From positions 2,170,001-2,234,000 of the forward strand of contig NZ_CP016379.1 in NCBI RefSeq assembly GCF_003991135.1: a stretch of 64,000 bases of DNA. The letters are read 5' to 3'. Within the stretch, counting starts at the first letter, position 1; each line of letters begins with the position of its first letter. The translations under genes and the position numbers were made by a program. Below are positions 9,191-17,621 of this stretch, in pieces. The notes under the pieces were generated by a model. It saw only the letters and a program-made list of their open reading frames with translations, did no database searches and was not told the origin of the DNA. The stretch is from Anoxybacter fermentans. GTDB taxonomy: Bacteria > Bacillota > Halanaerobiia > DY22613.

Positions 9191-10348
9191 ATGAATACCA
9201 AAATTTTATCTGATATACCTTTATCCCCTATTGGCTTGGGCTGTTATGCAATAAGCGGTGTCTATGGTCAAAAAGACCCGAATCAGTTTACAAAAATTAT
9301 TAAAGAAGCTTTTGATCTGGGAATCAAATTTTTCGATACTGCAGACCAATACGGAGATGCTGAAGAGGTTTTGGGTAAAGCAGTTAAACCCTTCCGCTAT
9401 CAAATTGCAATCGCTTCAAAAATAGGGCTTACAAATAAAGGAAGTGTCAACTTAACAAAAAAATATATTATTTCTGCCTGTGAAGCCAGTCTAAAGAGAC
9501 TACAGACAGATTATCTGGATCTTTATCAAATTCACTATGATGACCCCAAAACCCCGGTAAGTGAAACAATCGAGGCGCTTGAATTGCTGAAAAAAGAAGG
9601 CAAAATTCGCCACTACGGAGTTGGACATTTGCCAAAGAAACGAATTCTAGAATACCTTGAGCTGGGAAATATATCAACCGTTCTGATGGAACTGAGTGCC
9701 GTTGCCACTAAGCAATATCAACAAATTCACCCACTTCAGACAGAGTATAATTTTGGAATCATCGGATTTAGTACCACAGGACGGGGTTTACTCACCGGAA
9801 AGATTACACCCGGACACCAATTTGCCCCCAATGACATTCGAAATGTCGATCCTCTCTTTCAAAAAGCAAAATTTGCTTCAGGATTACGGGTGGCTGAAAA
9901 ACTAAAGGAGTTGGGTAAAAAATATGGTAAAACTCCTGTTCAAGTAGCCATTGCCTGGGTACTTGCTCAACCCGGAGTGGTTACAGCATTAATTGGCCCT
10001 TCTAAAAGTGAACATTTACGTGAAAATATTGGAGCAATTGGATGGAGATTAGAAGTAGAAGATCTACAGAATTTAAATCAATTCCTTAAAGAAGAAGAGA
10101 AAAAGCTGGTCCGGGAAACTAAACAGGAAATCTATAATATTCTTAAAAACAACTTAAATTCTGATCCTGAACAAGCTATAAAAGATCTTATCTATGTAAT
10201 AGAAAATTCCATTGAAATAGAGTTGGTAAATAGTAAAGATGTAATACCTTTATTTCAGCAGTTATGGAAAATAAAGAAAAGACCAGATGGTTTACAAATT
10301 CAGCCTCTTATGCAAATACAAAAAGAACTATCAAAATTAATAAAATGA
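9191..10348 (+). CDS. Aldo/keto reductase with C-terminal extension
   Basis: NADPH-dependent oxidoreductase, 385 residues. The barrel (about 1-305) has the family signatures: GLGCYAISGVYG at the start, FDTADQYGDAEEVLG with catalytic Asp and Tyr (near 50 and 55), IASKIG with the catalytic Lys (near 80), LYQIHYDDP with the active-site His (near 113) and the cofactor segment ALIGPSKSEHLREN. The last ~75 residues are a charged helical extension not found in standard members. It follows the membrane protein by 15 bp with its own GGAGG. Substrate unknown. A cloverleaf repeat starts four bases after the stop codon. Confidence 0.85.
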   Translation: MNTKILSDIPLSPIGLGCYAISGVYGQKDPNQFTKIIKEAFDLGIKFFDTADQYGDAEEVLGKAVKPFRYQIAIASKIGLTNKGSVNLTKKYIISACEASLKRLQTDYLDLYQIHYDDPKTPVSETIEALELLKKEGKIRHYGVGHLPKKRILEYLELGNISTVLMELSAVATKQYQQIHPLQTEYNFGIIGFSTTGRGLLTGKITPGHQFAPNDIRNVDPLFQKAKFASGLRVAEKLKELGKKYGKTPVQVAIAWVLAQPGVVTALIGPSKSEHLRENIGAIGWRLEVEDLQNLNQFLKEEEKKLVRETKQEIYNILKNNLNSDPEQAIKDLIYVIENSIEIELVNSKDVIPLFQQLWKIKKRPDGLQIQPLMQIQKELSKLIK

Positions 10349-10352
10349 TTTT

Positions 10353-10560
10353 ACTGCAAAAAGCTAATTTTTCACTGCAAAAGAAATTTTTTGAACCATC
10401 TAAAGTTCGATTTCAGTCGAAATAAGGCACACTACTCAATGGGCCCCCCTGGCCCTTGATTAGCTCATCAATCCTCATATGAGGCCTTATTTCGACCGAA
10501 ATCTTACTAAGATGGTTTAACGAAAAATTTCTATCGCGCTCAAAATTAGCTTTTTGCAGT
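10353..10560 (+). repeat. Palindromic cloverleaf repeat, copy C
   Basis: 208-nt full copy whose inverted termini extend outward to ATGATTTTACTGC on the left and GCAGTTTAATCAT on the right. It starts four bases after the aldo/keto reductase stop and ends 24 bp before a terminator, between convergent genes, so it should be in the 3' end of that mRNA. Confidence 0.88.
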
Positions 10561-10583
10561 TTAATCATAAAATAAAATCACAT

Positions 10584-10627
10584 AACCCCGGAATATCCTT
10601 CTAAAAGGATAAAATCCCGGGGTTTTT
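10584..10627 (+). terminator. Terminator between aldo/keto reductase and HAD genes
   Basis: AACCCCGG...CCCGGGGTT stem with an inner ATCC/GGAT extension, followed by five T residues on the plus strand. It touches the stop codon of the converging HAD gene. Confidence 0.8.
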
Positions 10628-11271
10628 CATGCAATCTCCTCAAAACTTTCAATATATTTATCTGCAACTTCTCTGATTTTTTCCATTTGAGGCACAGAAT
10701 AAGCATCATATACTGCCACAACACGCATACCAGCCCGTTTTCCAGCCAATACACCAGCCAGTGTATCCTCAAAGACCAGACATTCAGCAGGTTTAACCCC
10801 CAAATCTTCTGCAACTTTTAAGAAAATATCTGGATGAGGTTTACCCTTCCCAACTTCACATGATGTCCAGATACTTTGAAAATATGACTTTAACCTGTGC
10901 CGTCTTAAAACCACTTCCACCAACTGACGTTGACCACTGGTTGCCAGACCAATCTTATAACCCTTTTTATAGAGATATTCCACTAACCTCCTTACACCGG
11001 GCTTAAGAGGAATCTGATGTTCATAATAATTTTTACTCATTTCAATCCACTCAGCGATTATTTCCTCTACACTTTCAGACAATTGAAATCTTTTTTTAAA
11101 ATAAACTGCTGTTTCAGTAAAACTTTTTCCTTCAATAGCCTGTTGTATATCTTCTGGAACAGGAATTCCACGTTTGGCTAAAAAATTCCGGTCAATCTCT
11201 CTCCACATCCCCATCGAATCAACCAACGTTCCATCCATATCAAAGATCACCGCTTTAACTCTTTCAAACAC
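10627..11271 (-). CDS. HAD-superfamily phosphatase (beta-phosphoglucomutase-like)
   Basis: 214-residue HAD subfamily IA hydrolase starting at GTG behind GGAGGATGGGGT. Motif I is FDMDGTLVDS (nucleophile and acid/base Asp), motif II is LATSGQR, the Lys is in GKGKPHPD and motif III is CLVFEDTLAGV. The helical cap, roughly residues 18-85, fits sugar-phosphate or nucleotide phosphatases. Full-length active site; the physiological substrate cannot be told. Single gene. Confidence 0.88.
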   Translation of the reverse strand: MFERVKAVIFDMDGTLVDSMGMWREIDRNFLAKRGIPVPEDIQQAIEGKSFTETAVYFKKRFQLSESVEEIIAEWIEMSKNYYEHQIPLKPGVRRLVEYLYKKGYKIGLATSGQRQLVEVVLRRHRLKSYFQSIWTSCEVGKGKPHPDIFLKVAEDLGVKPAECLVFEDTLAGVLAGKRAGMRVVAVYDAYSVPQMEKIREVADKYIESFEEIA

Positions 11272-11428
11272 ACCCCATCCTCCTTTTCTCTATCCACAAT
11301 TATAATCTATTTTCGAAGGAGAATATAATTATACCATTTTTGACTACTAATTTCCAGACCTAAAATAAAATTTCTCTAGAAAATTCCTATATTTTTAAAC
11401 ATGAAGATAGTTGTTGGATGATATAATC

Positions 11429-11456
11429 ACCAGAAATCAACCACGAGCATATAATA
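11429..11456 (+). promoter_or_regulatory. Sigma-K-like promoter before the three-paralogue cluster
   Basis: ACC at 11429-11431 and CATATAATA at 11448-11456 are 16 bp apart, matching the published sigma-K pattern (AC, 16-17 bp, CATAnnnTA). The start would fall ~15 bp upstream of the GGGAGGTG ribosome-binding site. Sigma-K drives mother-cell spore-coat genes. This is a pattern match only. Confidence 0.45.
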
Positions 11457-11486
11457 ATTAAAGATTCAATCGGGAGGTGTACAGTG

Positions 11487-12443
11487 ATGGGGTGCTGCAA
11501 CAAACATAATTCCTTTTTCCGTAAAAGTCAAAATAATGAATCTATTGATTATAAAAAATGTCTTGAACTTCTGACTAATCAAAAAGATGCAATGGGTTTT
11601 TTAAAAATTCTTTGTAATGCAGCCAGTATTACCCTATCCGATGATAAAAACAAAAAAAATGCCGAACCAGGATTACAATGTGTAATTGTACCTATTTTGA
11701 GTCTGTGTCAGGAGATCAACATATTTGATTTAAGTGAAAAAATTTTAGCCAAAATGTTGAAATGTACTTTTGCCAGTATCTTTGGGCGTCTAGGTCCCGA
11801 ATTGTATCAACAGGTTTATAATGAATATGAAATTTTTTTTAAAGAGGAAGAAGGTCTGGATTTTTCCACTTTCAGCAGCTTATTTGAAAAACAAATGAGG
11901 CGTCTTTTTCATATCTACTGCTCCTTTGAATGTAATCCTATAGGATTTTATCATTTTCTAAATTCAAAAGAAGAATTAGAAGGTATCAAATTTTATAAAG
12001 GAGATCAAGTAAAAAGTTATTTACCCCTGATCGCTTATATTACTAAAGTTAAATTTTTAGAAGAACTTTCAGAAGAATTTACTAAAGCTGAGTTCGCTCT
12101 CTGTCAGAAATTTTTACGGATGGAGATTGATCTGGTTATTCTTCTCAACAGAATCACAGAACTTGCCACAAACACCAGAGGTGGAATTTCGGGAATAACA
12201 GAAGCATTGCGCAGAGTTGCTATAGGAAATGGAACCCAATTTTTTGAAAAAGGCGACTTTGATGATCTCTTTGAAGCAACAGAAGAAGTAGCAGATATAA
12301 TTGAAAAACTGGCAAAACTCTATCGTCAACGATTCGAAGTCTTTAAAGAAGTAAATAAAACTCTAATCTGCAGCCGTCCACAACCACCGGTCAAAGCTCC
12401 TATACGTGAAATTCCAACCCTAACACCAAGAGTTATCTTTTAA
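11487..12443 (+). CDS. Unknown protein, paralogue 1 of 3
   Basis: 318 residues from ATG 11487 behind GGGAGGTG, starting MGCCNKHNSF. I do not recognise the family. It shares with the two downstream genes an N-terminal block (LCQEINIFDLSEKILAKML, then a Cys), a helical middle, a conserved Cys before a helix (FALCQKFLRMEIDLVIL), and a C-terminal block: a G-x-x-x-I-x-x-A-L/A segment, then an acidic FEKGDFDDLFEATEEVADII, then AKLYRQRFEVF and a terminal Cys in LICSRPQPP. No signal peptide or membrane segment. Mostly alpha-helical, cytoplasmic. The sigma-K-like promoter and repeated cysteines suggest, but do not prove, a late-sporulation or coat protein. Confidence 0.75.
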   Translation: MGCCNKHNSFFRKSQNNESIDYKKCLELLTNQKDAMGFLKILCNAASITLSDDKNKKNAEPGLQCVIVPILSLCQEINIFDLSEKILAKMLKCTFASIFGRLGPELYQQVYNEYEIFFKEEEGLDFSTFSSLFEKQMRRLFHIYCSFECNPIGFYHFLNSKEELEGIKFYKGDQVKSYLPLIAYITKVKFLEELSEEFTKAEFALCQKFLRMEIDLVILLNRITELATNTRGGISGITEALRRVAIGNGTQFFEKGDFDDLFEATEEVADIIEKLAKLYRQRFEVFKEVNKTLICSRPQPPVKAPIREIPTLTPRVIF

Positions 12444-12461
12444 TGAAAGGGGAGGTACATA

Positions 12462-13424
12462 ATGCCCGAAAGGGATAATCAATCACCACCTCGTCCGAAA
12501 ATTTTTTCAGACGAATTTATTGCTCAAATTGGGAAAGATCTGGCAAACCAGATTATAGACCAGATTTGTCAAGGATTAACTCAAATGGTCCCATCTCAAA
12601 AACCCACCTCCCTCTGTTTAGAGCTACTGGTCTTTGAACTGGATGAAGATATTCTTAAAAAATTAGTGAAATGCGTATTTAATCAGTTCAACCCTGTACA
12701 AATCACCCAGAAAATTCTGGAAATAATAAATAGAGTAAACAATGTAATGAATAAAAATGAAAATCTCACCTATAAAAATAAAAAAAAATTCCAGATTGAT
12801 AAGTTTAACCTACTTAGAAAAGTTAACAGAAAAATCAAAGATCTAAAAAACACCCTTTTCCGCACCTGTACTAATCTTCGGGATAATATTTTTAAAGAAA
12901 TTCTTTTACGACCAAAACAAATTCCTTCTGATAAATTGACAGACATTTCTTTTATAATAGAACATGTAATTATTCAACACTTTCGCCAATTTTTAATAGA
13001 TCAATACGATAATTTTGCCCTAAAACTCTGTAATAAAGTTAGCTGCATATTCTCTGATCTGGAATTTCTGGCTGAACAGATTAAACAGATCACAATTAAT
13101 TTCCCCTCGTCAGAAGTTGGAATCATTGAAATTGCTGATGCTGCAGCCACTGTTGCAGAAGCTTTCTTCAGCGAAGAAGATGATTTTAATAAGATATTTG
13201 ACGCTGTAGATGAAGTTGCAGAGTTAATTGAAGATCTGGCTCAATTTTACCAGAAAAAATTAGACCAACTAGAGAAACTTCTCGCTCTCTCCACCTCCGG
13301 CTGTCCTGTTCCTATTGAAGCCGTTGAAACCCTACCAACCATTCCAGAAGTTCCACCTCCTTCACCTATATTTTCAATAGTAGAAATTCCGGGTACAGCC
13401 ACTACACCCTTTTTCTCACCTTAA
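12462..13424 (+). CDS. Unknown protein, paralogue 2 of 3
   Basis: 320 residues, 18 bp after paralogue 1 with its own GGGGAGGT, so probably in the same operon. It begins MPERDNQSPPRPK, a proline/charged lead similar to paralogue 3. Shared blocks: CLELLVFELDEDILKKLVKC (about 47-66), LCNKVSCIFSDLEFLAEQI (about 194-212), FFSEEDDFNKIFDAVDEVAE (about 238-257), LAQFYQKKLDQLEKLLAL, and the Cys-Pro motif SGCPVP. After that comes a ~45-residue proline-rich tail. Lysine/asparagine-rich helices fill the middle. Function unknown. Confidence 0.75.
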   Translation: MPERDNQSPPRPKIFSDEFIAQIGKDLANQIIDQICQGLTQMVPSQKPTSLCLELLVFELDEDILKKLVKCVFNQFNPVQITQKILEIINRVNNVMNKNENLTYKNKKKFQIDKFNLLRKVNRKIKDLKNTLFRTCTNLRDNIFKEILLRPKQIPSDKLTDISFIIEHVIIQHFRQFLIDQYDNFALKLCNKVSCIFSDLEFLAEQIKQITINFPSSEVGIIEIADAAATVAEAFFSEEDDFNKIFDAVDEVAELIEDLAQFYQKKLDQLEKLLALSTSGCPVPIEAVETLPTIPEVPPPSPIFSIVEIPGTATTPFFSP

Positions 13425-13475
13425 AAGCCTTCTCCTAAAGAGGGTCAGGTTGTTGAAAAAGGGGAGGTGCACATA

Positions 13476-13647
13476 ACTTGCCCCCACAGAGGAATAGAAA
13501 AACTAAATATAATTTCTTCCACTACCGTACGCTCCGCCATCCCGGCTGCGCGTCCTTAAAAGTCAAGGCTTCCGCCCTCCTGGCTTCAGCCTTGACTTAT
13601 ACGCTTCAGAAATTATATTTAGTTTTTGTGGCAGTGCCCGGGCAAGT
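13476..13647. repeat. Second type of long palindromic element (172 nt)
   Basis: Outer arms ACTTGCCC (13476-13483) and GGGCAAGT (13640-13647), a perfect 20-bp inverted repeat (AAAAACTAAATATAATTTCT at 13498-13517 with its complement at 13608-13627), and an inner hairpin AAGTCAAGGCT/AGCCTTGACTT (13560-13570 with 13588-13598). Its sequence is unrelated to the cloverleaf family. It directly follows GGGGAGGTGCACATAA, which resembles the ribosome-binding site and start of paralogue 2. It occupies most of the 336-bp gap between paralogues 2 and 3. Seen once in this window. Confidence 0.75.
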
Positions 13648-13678
13648 CTCTAAAGAAAGAAAAGTTTGTCAACAAGCT

Positions 13679-13706
13679 CAACCTTCTCCTTAAAGAAGGT
13701 TTTTTA
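13679..13706 (+). terminator. Terminator between paralogues 2 and 3
   Basis: AACCTTCT/AGAAGGTT stem followed by six T residues. A degenerate look-alike (GCCTTCTCCTAAAGAGGGTC) lies at 13428-13447, just after the paralogue 2 stop. Confidence 0.75.
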
Positions 13707-13759
13707 TGTGATAGAGTTCAAAAAACTTAAATATACATAATATAAGAGGTGATATAAAT

Positions 13760-14845
13760 ATGAAAAATAATGATAACAATAAAGGCCAATCACCACCTCC
13801 TGAACAGCAATATCCCGGCCAGGATAAGAAAGAAAAAAACTTTAAACTCACCTCCAAAAAAGAAATTAATGCTACCCTGGAAATGGTGATTCGCAATTTA
13901 GAACAACTGACAAATAATAATAAAGATGATAGAAAAGATAATAATCAAAATAATAAAACACCTTATAACGGGGATAATGATAAGAATTGTAACTGCTATA
14001 ACAACATTTTATCCAGGCCAGAAGTCGATACCTTTCTAATCTGTGTAGATCTCTTCATTTTTGAATTAGACGAAAAAATAGTGGAAAAGTTACTTCTTTG
14101 TGCTATTTTAAGTCTTAGTCTGGAAAAATTTTTAAAGCATTTTAAATCTAATTTTATTCCTTTCCCATCTTCCTCTATGGAAAAATTAGAGAAACAACTG
14201 GAAAAAAAAGCTGCAAACATCTATAATCAGTTTCTTTTACAAGTGATGAACGGCATTCAAACAGCGGAAAACAAGAAAGATTATTTAAAAAAACTTTTTC
14301 AATCCCTAAACCTCTGCTGTAATAATAACGAAAATCTTTATGATCTTTTAACTGCAAACCTACAACATATCATAGACCAAAAAGATGAATCTACCCAAAA
14401 TTTTCAGGAAATTCAGCAACAATTGGAACAATGTATTAAGAATAATGCTATGGTCTTTCTCTATCAGAATTTTACTTCAAAATTAATAGAATTTCAAAAG
14501 GCGGTAGGTAATAAAGTAGTATGTATTGAAGAAGATTTGAGATTTCTATCAGATGAAATTGTTAAATTGACAGGAGGAAATAAAGATGGCAATACAGGTA
14601 ATGGAGGCTTACCTAAAATTGCAGAAGCCTTGAAAAATATCACCTCCGCCCGTTTTGCAGAAGATGATGATTTTGATGAAATATTTGATGCAGCAGAAGA
14701 AATTGCCGATGCTGTAGAAGCATTAGCAGAAATTTACAAGGATCGTTTGAAAGTACTTAGAGCTCTACTTCCCTTTGCCATATGTCCACGTCTTCCTTTT
14801 CAACCCGAAAAAAAACCTGATAACCAGTACAAAACTGACCCATAA
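13760..14845 (+). CDS. Unknown protein, paralogue 3 of 3
   Basis: 361 residues from the ATG at 13760 behind AAGAGGTGATATAA. The N-terminus is rich in Asn, Lys, Gln and Pro (GQSPPPEQQYPGQDKK), then a low-complexity Asn/Asp/Lys stretch to about residue 75. Shared blocks follow: FLICVDLFIFELDEKIVEKL then Cys (about 90-113), GNKVVCIEEDLRFLSDEIVK, RFAEDDDFDEIFDAAEEIAD (about 297-316), LAEIYKDRLKVLRALLPF and the terminal FAICPRLPF. CATAATATA upstream (13736-13744) fits a sigma-K -10 box but has no clear -35. Function unknown. Confidence 0.75.
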   Translation: MKNNDNNKGQSPPPEQQYPGQDKKEKNFKLTSKKEINATLEMVIRNLEQLTNNNKDDRKDNNQNNKTPYNGDNDKNCNCYNNILSRPEVDTFLICVDLFIFELDEKIVEKLLLCAILSLSLEKFLKHFKSNFIPFPSSSMEKLEKQLEKKAANIYNQFLLQVMNGIQTAENKKDYLKKLFQSLNLCCNNNENLYDLLTANLQHIIDQKDESTQNFQEIQQQLEQCIKNNAMVFLYQNFTSKLIEFQKAVGNKVVCIEEDLRFLSDEIVKLTGGNKDGNTGNGGLPKIAEALKNITSARFAEDDDFDEIFDAAEEIADAVEALAEIYKDRLKVLRALLPFAICPRLPFQPEKKPDNQYKTDP

Positions 14846-15045
14846 GTTTAACTTCTCAACCAAAATATGCCTAATATTTTTCAGCATTATATCCATCTGA
14901 GATATATAAAATTTTAGAAAGTTTTTAAACAACTTATGATATACTGCAACAAGTTAAAAAAAGGAGCAGAATAAAATTTCCAGTATAATTTATCTTTCAT
15001 GAAAGAGACTAAAACTAATGACTCTTAAAAAAAGGAGGCTATCTA

Positions 15046-15243
15046 ATGGTGAAAAATAAATCAAAATCCATCAAGGGAATAAAACGGGCCAGAAAAATCC
15101 ATGATATGGAAACTGCAAGTATTCTTGAACATGAGGACGCTTTTGCCATGAATGAACATCTAACCGACCCAAAGCAATCCATTCCTCGCCCCCGTAGTGA
15201 CCTTCCCAAAAATAAACATCATGGATCAATTCATGAAAGTTAA
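15046..15243 (+). CDS. Small charged protein of unknown function
   Basis: 65 residues behind a strong AAAAAAAGGAGG at good spacing. Highly charged, with a basic N-terminal third (NKSKSIKGIKRARKI) and a hydrophilic C-terminus ending KNKHHGSIHES; no cysteine and no membrane segment. The small size, strong ribosome-binding site and position after the three-paralogue cluster would suit a small spore protein, but I recognise no SASP signature. The 200 bp before it hold no clear housekeeping promoter. Confidence 0.6.
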   Translation: MVKNKSKSIKGIKRARKIHDMETASILEHEDAFAMNEHLTDPKQSIPRPRSDLPKNKHHGSIHES

Positions 15244-15336
15244 GAAAGGGAAATTCTACCTTTTTCCCTATCTAATATGAATTATAGGGATTACTTATTT
15301 AAAAGTAATAAAAAGTAAAGGAAATCAATATAAACC

Positions 15337-15365
15337 TTGACATTTTCAGTTTTCGCATTTATAAT
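15337..15365 (+). promoter_or_regulatory. Consensus sigma-A promoter of diguanylate cyclase gene
   Basis: TTGACA at 15337-15342 and TATAAT at 15360-15365, spacer 17 bp, 60 bp before the start codon. Confidence 0.85.
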
Positions 15366-15425
15366 TAATAAATATAAAATTAATAGATATAAAAATAAAT
15401 ATAAAAGATATAAAGGTGATCGAAA

Positions 15426-16619
15426 TTGATTAAGTTATCAGATATTTGGAATTTACGTAATTATATAATATTTGTTAGTATTATAGGTCTGATTATTATA
15501 TTACTCAATACACCAAATTTATCACAGTTTTTACAGTTTGATGTATTACTTTTTCTAATTCTATGCATTATTGCTTCAAATACCTCAATCCAGTTTAAAA
15601 ACGGTCTTTACATGACCCTTACCCTCCCAGTCTCATTCTTCCTATTATTATCTCTCAATTTAAGTATGGCTATATATATAGGGGGACTTGGAATACTTTC
15701 TTTCCAGATTATCAATAAACGGGGTATAAAACATACATTCTTTAATATTGCTCAATTCGCTATTGCCATTTTTTTAACCAGTACTTTTTTAAACTTATTT
15801 TATGATGGAACTGTTAATCTACCTGAAGATTTGTTTTATCTCATACCATCTGTTCTAATCTTTGAAGCTATTAATTCAATACTGGCTAGTATCCCCATAT
15901 CTTTTGAAACCGGACAGCCATTTAAATATGTATTATTACAAAACATCCGGGAATCACAGATAGGTATGCCTCTTTATCTCACTAATGGACTAATTATGTT
16001 TATCTGCTACCAAGCCTATGGTTTATGGGGATTATCCCTTGTTATTATACCTCTCTTTTCCAATAACTGGCTTTTGAAAGTTTCGAAAAATGCTGACCTT
16101 CACAAAGAAAAATCTTATATCTGCCCAACTACTGGATTAAAAAACAGGCGCTGTCTTGATGAATGGTTGGAAAATGAATTTCCTAAAGTTATCAATTACA
16201 ATTCCACAATCTCCTTCATCCTGATTGATATCGATGATTTTAAGAAAATTAACGACCAATACGGCCATAACATTGGTGATCAGGTTCTAAAGGAATTTGG
16301 AAGACTTATAAAAGAAAATATTCGAGATACTGATTTAATTTATCGTTATGGCGGTGAAGAATTCGTGATTATTTTCCCTGGTTTTCAAGAAGAACAGGCC
16401 AATGTTGTTGTTGAGCGACTTCATAAAATAATCAATAAACATTCTTTTACTAATGAGCGTATCAAAGTCACTTTCAGCGCCGGAATTGCCGGACTGAATT
16501 CGAGACTTCTTAATGATAATAATATGGATACTGCCAGTGAACTTCTTAGACGAGCTGATATGGCAATGTATAGTGCTAAACAATCAGGAAAAGACCAGAC
16601 CCACTTCTATTACCAATAA
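15426..16619 (+). CDS. Membrane-bound diguanylate cyclase (GGDEF)
   Basis: 397 residues starting at TTG behind AAAGGTGATCG. Makes cyclic di-GMP from two GTP. The N-terminal ~220 residues contain about six transmembrane helices, a MASE-like membrane sensor. The GGDEF domain (about 230-397) has TGLKNRR at its start, the metal-binding FILIDIDDFKKIND, and the active-site GGEEF. RDTD exactly five residues before GGEEF is an intact I-site, so product inhibition is expected. No EAL domain. Monocistronic, with its own consensus promoter; a cloverleaf repeat begins 14 bases after its stop. Confidence 0.92.
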   Translation: MIKLSDIWNLRNYIIFVSIIGLIIILLNTPNLSQFLQFDVLLFLILCIIASNTSIQFKNGLYMTLTLPVSFFLLLSLNLSMAIYIGGLGILSFQIINKRGIKHTFFNIAQFAIAIFLTSTFLNLFYDGTVNLPEDLFYLIPSVLIFEAINSILASIPISFETGQPFKYVLLQNIRESQIGMPLYLTNGLIMFICYQAYGLWGLSLVIIPLFSNNWLLKVSKNADLHKEKSYICPTTGLKNRRCLDEWLENEFPKVINYNSTISFILIDIDDFKKINDQYGHNIGDQVLKEFGRLIKENIRDTDLIYRYGGEEFVIIFPGFQEEQANVVVERLHKIINKHSFTNERIKVTFSAGIAGLNSRLLNDNNMDTASELLRRADMAMYSAKQSGKDQTHFYYQ

Positions 16620-16632
16620 AACACAAGATTAA

Positions 16633-16829
16633 ACTGCAAAAAGCTAATTTTGAACGATATAGAAATTTTTCGTTTAACCATCTTAGTGAGATTTCAGTCA
16701 AATATGAGGATTGATGAGCTAATCAAGGGTCAGGATGCCCCATTGATTAGTATGCCTCATTTCGACTGAAATTAAACTTTAGATGACTCAAAAAAATTTC
16801 TATATCGCTCAAAATTAGCTTTTTGCAGT
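16633..16829 (-). repeat. Palindromic cloverleaf repeat, copy D
   Basis: 197-nt copy in reverse orientation between the convergent diguanylate cyclase and yunB genes. Outer flanks AGATTAAACTGC and GCAGTAAAATCA extend the inverted ends. No other terminator is visible between the two genes, so the hairpin may serve as one. Confidence 0.85.
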
Positions 16830-16857
16830 AAAATCAACACAATATTTATTAATGTAA

Positions 16858-17523
16858 TTACTCCCAACGGATAATTCCTCCATCAATCCCAACATAAACT
16901 TCCGGTACTTTCCCCATAATGGTCACTTCGGTTACAGGTACCTGGGTGTTTACCTGTATTTTTTTATGCAAAAAAGGTACTACTATCCGAACCTCAGCTA
17001 TCACATGCATATAAATCTTATGCCTGGTCTGATTAATTCCCGCTGTTTCAAAAGTATCCAGAATCTGTGGTGGCCTAACAATTCCAATAGGAACCATCTG
17101 GACACTCAAGCTGGGTCCTAAAGCTGCTAAAACCTGAATTCCCAGAGCTTGAGCAATGGGTATCCGGATTTCTGTTTCTCTCAGTTTTTTTAGATTTTGC
17201 TGAATGGTCATATTCACTTCTGATATAAATTCATTAACAAGCTGTAAATTCGGCTGCATCAGGATAATATCACCCTGATGATTAGTCTGGTAGTGAATCA
17301 AATCAGTATATTGCAAAGTCCTGGCATGTTGATAGACAGAACGGCTGATAGCATCTGTGACCATCTGAACTGCTTTTTCTTCAGCAATAGCCAAAAAAAT
17401 CGGGCGTAAGAAAGATTCGATCATTAACGTTACTGCAGCACCTAAAAATCCGGAAATCAAAAATATAATAATTATAAATTTAAATAACCTATGGCCCGTT
17501 TTATTCCAGTAAGGTCTATACAT
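16858..17523 (-). CDS. yunB: Sporulation protein YunB
   Basis: Membrane-anchored sporulation protein of the YunB family, in B. subtilis a mother-cell sigma-E gene. One N-terminal transmembrane helix (about 14-36 of the chosen protein), then an extracellular domain with conserved AISRSVY, QGDIILMQPN and RIPIAQALG. I chose the ATG at 17523 (MYRPYWNKTGHR), preceded by TTGGGGTG. The longer frame reaching 17598 would run through the tyrS terminator hairpin. 221 residues, close to the family norm (~250). It lies just downstream of tyrS on the same strand, beyond the terminator. Confidence 0.85.
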   Translation of the reverse strand: MYRPYWNKTGHRLFKFIIIIFLISGFLGAAVTLMIESFLRPIFLAIAEEKAVQMVTDAISRSVYQHARTLQYTDLIHYQTNHQGDIILMQPNLQLVNEFISEVNMTIQQNLKKLRETEIRIPIAQALGIQVLAALGPSLSVQMVPIGIVRPPQILDTFETAGINQTRHKIYMHVIAEVRIVVPFLHKKIQVNTQVPVTEVTIMGKVPEVYVGIDGGIIRWE

Positions 17524-17570
17524 AATAAAACACCCCAATCCTATCTTATGTAATTGGAGTGTTAAATGTG

Positions 17571-17598
17571 AAAAAAGGGAGCCATTTATGACTCCCAT
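17571..17598 (-). terminator. Terminator of tyrS
   Basis: On the minus strand GGGAGTCATAAATGGCTCCC is followed by TTTTTTC. It separates tyrS from yunB and rules out the upstream yunB start. Confidence 0.85.
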
Positions 17599-17621
17599 AA
17601 ATTTACCCGTAAATTATTTAA

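Noticed and set aside
13478-13693. 71-codon plus-strand ORF inside the second palindrome
   Set aside because: It starts at TTG and its sequence is made of the palindrome arms. The ribosome-binding site looks like a relic of a paralogue leader.
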